Source: an uncultured Anaerostipes sp. (GTDB taxonomy: Bacteria > Bacillota > Clostridia > Lachnospirales > Lachnospiraceae). Taken from it: a stretch of DNA of 49,709 nt. A program made the position numbers and the translations under genes. The stretch spans positions 1 to 49,709 of the forward strand of contig CAAEIR010000182.1 of the NCBI GenBank assembly GCA_900756035.1. Direction: 5' to 3'. Below the pieces are notes generated by a model. The model searched no databases and was not told where the DNA came from. It saw only the letters and a program-made list of their open reading frames with translations. Positions 16,300-24,239 of this stretch are shown piece by piece. Numbering within the stretch: the first letter of the stretch is position 1; each line of letters opens with the position of its first letter.

Positions 16300-19200
16300 A
16301 TGAACCTGACTAAGAATATAACTGCATGGTTTCTTACATTGGTTATGGTATTGTGCTTGATTCCTCAAACTGTATTTGCCAAAGAGACCGTTGTTTCTTC
16401 ACTTCATTATAAAGTTACACAAGAAATGAATGAAGATAAAACAGAAGCAACAATCAGTATAAAGTTTACAGAAACAGAAACGATTCAGTTAGAAAAAGTG
16501 ACATTACCAGATGGTACAGAAAAAATAGAAGATTTAACGAGCATTACTTATGTAGCGTCTGAAAATGGAAAGTATGATTTTAAGGTAAATTATGTAATGG
16601 AAGGAACACCACAAGAAGAAACGATTCCTGTTGAGGTGTCTGGATTAGAAGAGAAGAAAACGGAAGAGAAGAAAACAGAAGAGAAGAAAACAGAGAAAAA
16701 TCTAACAGAGGAAAAAGAAAATCTTACTTCTGATAAAAATGATTCTAATCTTTTAAAAGTTGATAAGAATACCTATGAAGTCTCTACTGCTGATGAATTT
16801 AAGAATGTATTAGAACAGATTAAAAATAGTCAAGAGACAGAAGCAACAATTATATTAACTGCGGATATTGACAACAACACTAAATTTGTTGGTGTTGTCG
16901 ATAAAACCATTACTGTAAAAAGTACAGAAGGTCAGAAATACGCACTTACTCTTGGAAGTGAATTGGTAGGTGATGTAACATTAGACAATGTAAAGGCAAC
17001 TGCTGGGACCTTGTATTGTAGTGGATATAAAACCATTTTTACAGAGAGTTGTGAGTTTACGATTTCTGGTACTCTTTATGGTGGTGGAAAAGCAAAGACT
17101 GTGCCAAGCGTTTATGTAAAAATAAACGGTACAGGAAAAATCAATACTTCCGATATGGAAAATGTAGTTGTTGGCGGTAGTTATAAAGGGTCTGTAGACG
17201 GAGATATTTATGTAGAACTTGCAGGTAATATTAGCTATGGAAACAATGAAGGTGGCAATTATCTGGTAGGTACAAACAAAGCAACAGCTTATGGTGGAGA
17301 CAAGCCAGGTAGTGAGAAACTTTATGTAGGCGGAGATGTAACATTGATTCTTGATGGTCCTGCTGCAGATACAAAACCGCAGAATATAGTAGGGGCATAT
17401 AACTCTCATGTTAAGGGAAATGTAACTGTCCAAGTGAAAGCTGGTTATGCAACTGGAATTGAAGGTATGAGAGAAGATCCAAATCAGTCTATTGTTGATG
17501 GAAATATTCACATTATTGCCGGCGATCCTGCATATGCAGGTACAGACCGTATCGTTCGTATGGGCGCAAATTGGGACATTATTGGTGCAGGAGAAAAAAT
17601 AAATTTAACAAATAAACTATTCCAAGTTGGCGGAAATGTAACAGTTGATACATATGAAAATGTTTGGGGTTGGGATAAAGATGGAACTCCAGAAAGCGAT
17701 CCACCGGGAATTGTAGGTGCAGAATCTGCAATAGTTGATGGGAATGTCACAATAAATGCCAATGGTTCACATTTAGAAGATATTATTGGCGTTGATGATT
17801 CCGCAACAACAGGTTCAATCGTTAATGGAGATATTGTTATCAATGCTACGAATGTTGATTTGAGAAATAGTTATAATGATCAAAGTGGTATTATACCCGT
17901 TTATGCAACTGCCAAAAAGAATGTAACAGTAAATTTAGACAGTGGGTTATTGTCTGGTATTTATGGTTATGGTGGTACAGTTGATGGTAATATGGAAATC
18001 AATATTACAGGAACTCCAGAGTTTACAGATGATGAAGCCGGAGTTTGGGGAGTGAATAATACAGATACAAAAGAAAAATCTGTGCTTAATTTTGATAAAG
18101 CTGAAACTTCCATTCCAATTGTCGGCTATTTCACAGAAATGAATGTTACCAATGATTCAGATGTAACCTTAGGAAATGAAAAAAAGAATGCGTTTACTAT
18201 TTATGATATAAATATCAATTCAAATGCAAAATTAACAACGAATAAGCAAGCTTATTCTAAAGGTGCTTTGACAATGGATCATGGTACTTGGGTTGCAAAT
18301 GGATTTCTTTATGTTACAAATACAACAAATACAAATAACTCTAACATCGTGATGAACGATTATGCGGCATTTGGATATGGTTATAAAGATGATACTACTT
18401 ATAGTAATACGGCTGTAACAAGCAACGATGATATATATACATTTAATAAATGTAACTATACAGATAGAATTTACGGAAATGTTGAAATTACTGATAGTAC
18501 ATGGAGTGTATTTGTGCCAACGATTATTGGTGGGAATTATAAGGCCGCTACAAGTAAATTGAATTTATTAGCTTTTACAGGTGAGGAAAATTATCCTAAT
18601 AAAAAGATTCCTTTAGAAATTTTGGGGATAGCAACAGGAAATACAGCAGTTACGCTTGTTGATAAAAATGACACTTCAAAAGAAGGAATACCTATTGTTG
18701 GACAAAATTATATCAATGCATTAAAAACAAGTAAAAAAACTTTTGAATTAGCAAATGAAAATGCAAAATCAGATGGTCTGTACTTTAAGAAACTTGCTGA
18801 TGCTGATGTAAAGAATAAAGCAGATTATGATATGTGGCAAGTAGCTAAAAAAGATGCATATAGAGTTGTTTATTCTTTTGAGAGTGGAACACCTAACAAA
18901 AGTCTTCCATCTGAAATAACTGCTTTATTACCTACAGATTCTACAAAATATTATGAAGGAGATACAGTTACCGCAAAGAATCCAACTCAATTAAAGTTTG
19001 AAGTATCTGATGGAGTATGGACATTTGAAGGGTATGATGCTGATAAAAAGATTGTAAATGCTAGCAATGTAAATGAAGATGGTAATATTCAATTTACAGG
19101 AACTTGGGTATTCAAGAAAAATGCTAGTATTATCAATCAAATCCCAGTTATCAACGCAGAAGATAAGACGATAAATGTTGGAGATGAATTTGATCCATTA

Positions 19201-19581
19201 AAGGATGTCACTGCAAAAGATAAAGAAGATGGCGATATTGCATTAACAATTGATAATGTTATTAAGAATGATGTTAATACAAGTAAAGCCGGTGTCTATG
19301 AAGTTACATATAAAGTAACAGACAGTCAAGGGGCTTCTACAGTTAAAACAATCAAAGTTACAGTAAAAGCTAAAGATACTCCAGTAGTTCCGGGTGAACC
19401 AGATAAACCAAATAAACCAGATGATACAAATAAGCCAGTTATTGTACCGGACACATCAGTAGATGATAAAAATCCACAAACAGGAGACAATGCAAATAGG
19501 ACTCTTTGGTCATTACTGCTTATCATTTCTGGCATTGGTTTAATTGGTATGTACCGTAAAAAAAGAAAAATGAATCAATAA
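16300..19581 (+). CDS. sortase-anchored surface protein with beta-helix-like passenger (copy A)
   Basis: A protein of about 1093 residues. The signal peptide begins MNLTKNITAWFLT and is likely cleaved after VFA. A conserved N-domain follows (to about 115), then a Glu/Lys/Thr repeat and a long region of repeated short beta motifs (VDGNV, VKGNV, GNVTV; about 170-600). Next is an Ig-like DUF5011-type domain (about 945-1025), a Pro/Asp/Lys wall-spanning stretch, and the sorting signal NPQTG with hydrophobic segment and KKRK tail. ATG 16300 fits the AGGAGG at 16286-16291 better than ATG 16294, and mirrors the start of copy B. Probable adhesin or glycan-binding protein; the ligand is unknown. No sortase is in view. 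Confidence 0.88.
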   Translation: MNLTKNITAWFLTLVMVLCLIPQTVFAKETVVSSLHYKVTQEMNEDKTEATISIKFTETETIQLEKVTLPDGTEKIEDLTSITYVASENGKYDFKVNYVMEGTPQEETIPVEVSGLEEKKTEEKKTEEKKTEKNLTEEKENLTSDKNDSNLLKVDKNTYEVSTADEFKNVLEQIKNSQETEATIILTADIDNNTKFVGVVDKTITVKSTEGQKYALTLGSELVGDVTLDNVKATAGTLYCSGYKTIFTESCEFTISGTLYGGGKAKTVPSVYVKINGTGKINTSDMENVVVGGSYKGSVDGDIYVELAGNISYGNNEGGNYLVGTNKATAYGGDKPGSEKLYVGGDVTLILDGPAADTKPQNIVGAYNSHVKGNVTVQVKAGYATGIEGMREDPNQSIVDGNIHIIAGDPAYAGTDRIVRMGANWDIIGAGEKINLTNKLFQVGGNVTVDTYENVWGWDKDGTPESDPPGIVGAESAIVDGNVTINANGSHLEDIIGVDDSATTGSIVNGDIVINATNVDLRNSYNDQSGIIPVYATAKKNVTVNLDSGLLSGIYGYGGTVDGNMEINITGTPEFTDDEAGVWGVNNTDTKEKSVLNFDKAETSIPIVGYFTEMNVTNDSDVTLGNEKKNAFTIYDININSNAKLTTNKQAYSKGALTMDHGTWVANGFLYVTNTTNTNNSNIVMNDYAAFGYGYKDDTTYSNTAVTSNDDIYTFNKCNYTDRIYGNVEITDSTWSVFVPTIIGGNYKAATSKLNLLAFTGEENYPNKKIPLEILGIATGNTAVTLVDKNDTSKEGIPIVGQNYINALKTSKKTFELANENAKSDGLYFKKLADADVKNKADYDMWQVAKKDAYRVVYSFESGTPNKSLPSEITALLPTDSTKYYEGDTVTAKNPTQLKFEVSDGVWTFEGYDADKKIVNASNVNEDGNIQFTGTWVFKKNASIINQIPVINAEDKTINVGDEFDPLKDVTAKDKEDGDIALTIDNVIKNDVNTSKAGVYEVTYKVTDSQGASTVKTIKVTVKAKDTPVVPGEPDKPNKPDDTNKPVIVPDTSVDDKNPQTGDNANRTLWSLLLIISGIGLIGMYRKKRKMNQ
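16648..16692 (+). repeat. three tandem 15-bp repeats in surface protein A
   Basis: Three consecutive 15-base units (GAAGAGAAGAAAACR) encode an EEKKT-type linker after the N-terminal domain. Copy B lacks the array at the same place. In-frame 15-bp units can expand or contract by slippage without breaking the reading frame, changing linker length. Confidence 0.8.
19093..19581 (+). repeat. 3' direct repeat of the surface-protein pair (first copy)
   Basis: This stretch is nearly identical to 21932-22412. It encodes the end of the GTWVFKKN block, the DUF5011-like domain, the wall-spanning stretch and the sorting signal. The matching 5' repeats are at about 16300-16650 and 19611-19961. The genes between the repeats are therefore substrates for homologous recombination. 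Confidence 0.85.
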
Positions 19582-19610
19582 AGCTAAGCAAGAGATAGGA
19601 GTGAATGATA

Positions 19611-22412
19611 GTGAATCTAACTAAAAGATTGACCGCATGGTTTCTTACATTAGTTATGGTGTTGGGTTTGATACCTCAAACTGTATTTGCCCAAGAAACA
19701 GCTGCTTCTCTACTTCAGTATGAAATTACACAAGAAATAAATGAAGATAAAACAGAAGCAACAATTTCTATAAATTTTACAGAAACAGAAACGATTCAGT
19801 TAGAAAAAGTAACATTACCAGATGGTACAGAGAAAACAGAAGATTTGTCAGAGATTACTTATACTGTATCTGAAAATGGAAACTACGATTTTAAAGTAAA
19901 TTATATATTGGATGGTACTCAACAGGAAGAAACGATTCCTGTTGAGGTGTCTGGATTAGAAGAAAAAACTAATCTGAAATATAATGAAAATAATGAAGAT
20001 GCAAAGCAAAAAATAGATAGTACAAGTTCAGAAAATGTAAATCCTAAAAGTGTAAAGTATATTCATCTAAATAGCCATGATGGAGATGATCAAAATGATG
20101 GACTTACAGAACAGACAAGTGTTAAAACATTTGAAAAAGCAAAATCATTGATCCAAGACGGAGATATTATTCTAATTGATAGCTATGTAGCGATCAATCA
20201 AGATGAAACATGGGATCTAAAAGAGTTCCCAAATTCAAAGGTACAGCGTAATTGTTCTACAAACATGATAGTGATTGGTGATAAGGCTTCATTAGTTTTA
20301 AGTAATATTCGAATTGATGGTAGTCATCATAAAGGAATAGTGGAAAATAGCTTTGAGTCAATCATTCGTATGGGGACACCAGAAGGTAATGAAAACAATT
20401 CTAGTAATATAACCTTAAATTCAGGAACAATTCTTGAAAACAATATTAATACAAGAGGATACGGTGGTGCTATTAATGCGAATAGTTATAATAAAATAAC
20501 TATAAATAATGGCGCAATCATTCAAAATAACGGAACATTAGAAAAAGGTGAAGCACCAATTTACGGCGGAGCAATCAACCTAGAAAATAATTCTAAATTG
20601 ACCATGAATGGTGGAACAATTAGTAATAATCACGCGGTTACTGGTGGTGCAGTTTCAATAATCGCATCTTCAATGATTATGAATGGCGGTTCAATTACTA
20701 ATAATTCTGCTAATAATAAGGATTCATTTGCAGGTCATTACGGCGGAGCTATTTGCTTGCGTAATTATGCTGGCATTTCAGGAGCACCTTCGTATGATAT
20801 TATAGGCGAAGCAAGTTTCACAATGACAGATGGTACAATTTCTGGAAACGAAGCGACTTATAGAAATTCTAATGGCGATAATGGATTAGGAGGAGCAATA
20901 GCAACTTTACCAGACTTCGCAAATGGTCATGAACACGATCCTAAGATTACAATAAATATCACCGGAGGAGATATCATTGGAAATACAGCTGTTAATGGTG
21001 GTGCAATTTCTGCATACTTTGATGCTGTAGATGTAACGATTTCAAATGCAAACATTTCTAATAATGAAGCAAAATCTCAAGGTGGAGCTATTTATGGGGT
21101 GTTTAATTCAAATATCAAACTAGAAAACACCGTTATTTCACAAAACAAGGCATCAATTGGTGCAGGAGTATATTTACATTCTTCAGAAATGGAAATGAAA
21201 TCTGGCAAAATTGGTCAAAATGAAGCTAAAAATTATGGTGGTGGTATCTATATTGATGGCGGCTCTTGGAATAATAAAACTGCCAAATGTACAATCCTTG
21301 GCGGAACAGTTAGCGGCAATAAAGCTATGTCAGGCAAGGGTAGTGATGGTATCTATCAAAACAGCAAATTGAATATCGGTGAAAAAGTATTAATTGATAA
21401 AGATAATGATGTATATCTTCCAAGCAATCGTGTAATCGATGTTATAAAACCACTAGAAAATATCACACAAGAAAATAGTGTTTCTATCACGAGTGAAGAT
21501 TGTGTCGTGGAAGATGAAAAAACAAAAGGAACTCGTTTAGTTAATTATCATGATGAAGCCGGTGGAATAAAAGCAGCTTTAAATGCCGAATGTGAACAAT
21601 TATATATTCCAAGTGGATATATGCAAGAAGGTTTAGTTATTGGTAAGAGTCAAGCAGCCGATCAATTAAATTACATGACTTATATACAAAAGGAAAAATA
21701 TCCTGTTATTTATGAATTTGCAAATGGAACAGATGAACAAAAACTTCCAAAAGAAGTAACTGATTTGCTTCCAGTTGATGATAAGCAATACCTTGAGGGA
21801 GTAAAAATCAATGCGATTCAACCAAATAAAACAGAAGTCACTGTTTCAGATGGTGTTTGGTTATTTAAGGGATATGATGCTAACAGTAAATTATCAAGTG
21901 CAGATAATCTAAATGAAGAAGGATATATCAAGTTTACAGGAACATGGGTATTCAAGAAAAATGCTAGTATTATCAATCAAATCCCAGTTATCAACGCAGA
22001 AGATAAAACGATTTATGTTGGAGATGAATTTGATCCACTAAAGGATGTTACTGCAACAGATAAAGAAGATGGCGATATTAAACTAACAATTGAAAATGTC
22101 ATTAAAAATGAAGTAGACAATACGAAAGTCGGTGTTTATGAAGTTACATATAAAGTAACAGATAGCCAAGGAGCTTCTACAGTTAAAACAATCAAAGTTA
22201 CAGTAAAAGCTAAAGATACTCCAGTAGTTCCAGATAAACCAAATAAACCAGATGATACAAATAAGCCAGTTATTGTACCAGACACATCAGTAAATGATAA
22301 AAATCCACAAACAGGAGATAGTACAAACATGGTGCTTTGGTCATTACTATTAATCACTTCTAGTATTGGCTTAATTGGTATATATCGTAAAAAAAGAAAA
22401 GTGAATCAATAA
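19611..22412 (+). CDS. sortase-anchored surface protein with beta-helix passenger (copy B)
   Basis: About 933 residues. The first about 110 residues (signal MNLTKRLTAWFLT and the following beta domain) and the last about 160 (DUF5011-like domain, Pro/Asp linker, NPQTG sorting signal, KKRK tail) match copy A closely. The centre (about 140-640) is different: a right-handed beta-helix with recurring GGAI and MNGGTISNN-type rungs, as in polymorphic adhesins and pectate-lyase-like folds. GTG 19611 is preferred over ATG 19605 because AGGAG ends at 19601, giving a 9-base spacer and the same MNLTK start as copy A. Tandem duplication followed by passenger replacement is the simplest reading. Confidence 0.87.
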   Translation: MNLTKRLTAWFLTLVMVLGLIPQTVFAQETAASLLQYEITQEINEDKTEATISINFTETETIQLEKVTLPDGTEKTEDLSEITYTVSENGNYDFKVNYILDGTQQEETIPVEVSGLEEKTNLKYNENNEDAKQKIDSTSSENVNPKSVKYIHLNSHDGDDQNDGLTEQTSVKTFEKAKSLIQDGDIILIDSYVAINQDETWDLKEFPNSKVQRNCSTNMIVIGDKASLVLSNIRIDGSHHKGIVENSFESIIRMGTPEGNENNSSNITLNSGTILENNINTRGYGGAINANSYNKITINNGAIIQNNGTLEKGEAPIYGGAINLENNSKLTMNGGTISNNHAVTGGAVSIIASSMIMNGGSITNNSANNKDSFAGHYGGAICLRNYAGISGAPSYDIIGEASFTMTDGTISGNEATYRNSNGDNGLGGAIATLPDFANGHEHDPKITINITGGDIIGNTAVNGGAISAYFDAVDVTISNANISNNEAKSQGGAIYGVFNSNIKLENTVISQNKASIGAGVYLHSSEMEMKSGKIGQNEAKNYGGGIYIDGGSWNNKTAKCTILGGTVSGNKAMSGKGSDGIYQNSKLNIGEKVLIDKDNDVYLPSNRVIDVIKPLENITQENSVSITSEDCVVEDEKTKGTRLVNYHDEAGGIKAALNAECEQLYIPSGYMQEGLVIGKSQAADQLNYMTYIQKEKYPVIYEFANGTDEQKLPKEVTDLLPVDDKQYLEGVKINAIQPNKTEVTVSDGVWLFKGYDANSKLSSADNLNEEGYIKFTGTWVFKKNASIINQIPVINAEDKTIYVGDEFDPLKDVTATDKEDGDIKLTIENVIKNEVDNTKVGVYEVTYKVTDSQGASTVKTIKVTVKAKDTPVVPDKPNKPDDTNKPVIVPDTSVNDKNPQTGDSTNMVLWSLLLITSSIGLIGIYRKKRKVNQ

Positions 22413-22484
22413 ATTTCCAGGAATTAGGGGAATTGATTTTTGGAACGAGATATTTTTGAAGATGTATGATCTAAAGTAGGCTGT

Positions 22485-22649
22485 ATGTTTATTTCGGATT
22501 TACCACGTTCAAGAGACCGAGTAGAAAAAGAATTGCTTAATTTACCGTTAGATCAATATTCAGAAAAACAAGTCTTTGATCTTTGTGAATATGTTTTTGG
22601 TAAAAATAATTCTGTTTACAAGTCTTTAAAAGATAAAACAAATGAATAA
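22485..22649 (+). CDS. small hypothetical protein or gene remnant
   Basis: A 54-residue ORF starting at ATG 22485 (MFISDLPRSRDRVEKEL) and ending at TAA 22647-22649, with a weak AGTAGG upstream. Composition is as AT-rich as the surface-protein genes. It is charged and helical, with one Cys and no recognised domain. It may be a small real gene at the end of the island or the tail of a decayed gene. Confidence 0.4.
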   Translation: MFISDLPRSRDRVEKELLNLPLDQYSEKQVFDLCEYVFGKNNSVYKSLKDKTNE

Positions 22650-22772
22650 TTCAATATGGTGGTAATATGAACTGAAAGGCAGAGGGTGTCGGCAAATGGA
22701 AAGTTATCTATTGGCACAGACGCCGTTGTCTTATCGGTTTTTCTTTCAAATTTTTTGAGATAGTCTTATTGT
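22650..22772. other. non-coding stretch between island and methionine gene
   Basis: No convincing gene was seen. A 20-codon ORF beginning at 22696 (MESYLLAQTP) has no recognised counterpart. The stretch links the AT-rich island to the structured leader that follows. Confidence 0.5.
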
Positions 22773-22925
22773 AGTATCACCTTTCTCCGTTGTATTGTAA
22801 AAAACGATACTGTACCTCTGATCCATATTTTGCAGTATCCTGTGGAAGGATTTCAGCCAACAACGGTCAGTTATCATGAATAGTTGGTTATAGCCTATCA
22901 CTATAACCAACTATTTTTTTTCTGT
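22773..22925 (+). promoter_or_regulatory. structured leader with strong terminator upstream of methionine-synthase-like gene
   Basis: GATACTG (22806-22812) can pair either with AGTATC (22773-22778) or perfectly with CAGTATC (22833-22839), which are mutually exclusive helices. A 14-bp perfect stem follows, ATAGTTGGTTATAG (22880-22893) with CTATAACCAACTAT (22901-22914), and then a T run. CCAAC (22857-22861) could pair with GTTGG in the terminator arm. This resembles a transcription attenuator. No S-box, T-box or other known riboswitch core was recognised. It could alternatively be just the terminator of an upstream transcript. Confidence 0.45.
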
Positions 22926-23031
22926 GTTTCACAACAGGATTTCTTTGAGGTAAACTAAGTGTACGTAAAAAAGCACCGGTCATGACAAGTGGTGAGTAAA
23001 CAATAAATTTAGCTTTGCAGGAGGACATAAT

Positions 23032-24147
23032 ATGAGTACATTCCGTACACCGTTTCGATATGATTTTGTGGGAAGTTTTTTAAGACCGGAAAGTTTAAAG
23101 GAAGCGAGAGCGGCATATGAAGATGGGAGCATCAGCAGGGAAGAGCTGACAAAGACAGAGGATGAATGCATCCGGAATTTGGTGGAAAAACAAAAGGCGG
23201 CAGGGTACCATGTTATTACAGATGGTGAATTTCGCAGAGCCACATGGCATCTGGATTTTATGTGGGGATTTGAAGGTGTTGGTCACAGTAAAACCCAGAC
23301 GGGACTTCCGTTTCACGGTGAGGCAGCCATGATTGATGACACTTATCTCACCGGAAAGGTTGCTTACAAAGCACATCCGTTTGTAGAACATTTTAAATTT
23401 GTAAAAGCTTTGGAAGATGAGAGTACCGTAGCCAAACTTACAATTCCGGCGCCGGCACAGTTTATGGAACAGATGATTATGCCGTTTGCATGGGAAAATT
23501 CTAAAAAATTTTACGAAACCAAAGAGGAATTGGCAAAAGATATTACAAAAGGATATCAGCAGTTTATTCAGGATGTTTATGCGGCAGGATGCAGAAATCT
23601 TCAGTTTGATGATTGCTCATGGGGAATGTTAGTGGACCCGAAAGCCTGTGAATTTTTTGGAACCGATGCGGCAGGACTTGAAAAAATCAAGAATGAATTG
23701 TTGGAACTTAACAATGCAGCTATCGAAGGAAAACCAGAAGATCTTGTGATCAGTACGCATGTGTGCAGAGGTAATTTCCACTCCACCTATGCAAGCAGCG
23801 GAGCTTATGACAGTGTGGCGCAGACATTGTTTGCGAAAGAAAATGTGGAAGCTTATTATCTGGAATTTGATGATGAGCGGTCCGGAGGTTTTGAATCCCT
23901 TGCAAAGGTATCTGGTGATAAAAAGGTCGTTCTTGGATTGATTACAACAAAATCACCGAAGCTTGAGGATAAAGAGGCAGTGATTCAAAGAATCAGAGAG
24001 GCAGCGAAGTATCTGCCGTTGGATCGTCTGTATTTAAGTCCGCAGTGTGGATTCGCATCCTGTGAGATTGGAAATAAACTGACAGAAGAAGAACAGTGGG
24101 CAAAATTAGCCTTAGTAAAAGAAATAGCAGAAGAAGTCTGGGGATAG
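23032..24147 (+). CDS. cobalamin-independent methionine synthase-like protein (MetE C-terminal domain, YxjG type)
   Basis: A 371-residue single-domain protein of the MetE catalytic-domain family. It begins PFRYDFVGSFLRP and has ITDGEFRRATW, then the probable zinc ligands in STHVCRGN (His and Cys) and SPQCGFAS (Cys), with an acidic ligand region at EFDDERSGG. Full MetE is about 750 residues; YxjG/YxjH-type proteins like this keep only the catalytic half. They are thought to transfer methyl groups to homocysteine or a related thiol from a donor other than polyglutamyl methyl-THF. AGGAGG precedes ATG 23032. The structured leader upstream suggests control by transcription attenuation. Confidence 0.88.
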   Translation: MSTFRTPFRYDFVGSFLRPESLKEARAAYEDGSISREELTKTEDECIRNLVEKQKAAGYHVITDGEFRRATWHLDFMWGFEGVGHSKTQTGLPFHGEAAMIDDTYLTGKVAYKAHPFVEHFKFVKALEDESTVAKLTIPAPAQFMEQMIMPFAWENSKKFYETKEELAKDITKGYQQFIQDVYAAGCRNLQFDDCSWGMLVDPKACEFFGTDAAGLEKIKNELLELNNAAIEGKPEDLVISTHVCRGNFHSTYASSGAYDSVAQTLFAKENVEAYYLEFDDERSGGFESLAKVSGDKKVVLGLITTKSPKLEDKEAVIQRIREAAKYLPLDRLYLSPQCGFASCEIGNKLTEEEQWAKLALVKEIAEEVWG

Positions 24148-24173
24148 AAATCCAGCTTTTAGCTAAAGCGTAT

Positions 24174-24219
24174 AAAAACCGGAGGCACTTTTATTTTTGA
24201 AAAGCGGCTCCGGTTTTTT
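24174..24219. terminator. bidirectional intrinsic terminator
   Basis: AAAAACCGGAG (24174-24184) pairs with CTCCGGTTTTT (24208-24218). A-rich and T-rich flanks make it work in both directions, serving the methionine-synthase-like gene on plus and mutS2 on minus, which converge here. Confidence 0.85.
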
Positions 24220-24239
24220 GATTTTCAGAGGGTATGTTG

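Noticed and set aside
22773..22925. S-box (SAM-I), T-box or cobalamin riboswitch before the methionine-synthase-like gene
   Set aside because: None of the conserved core sequences of those classes was found; only an unclassified structured leader is supported.
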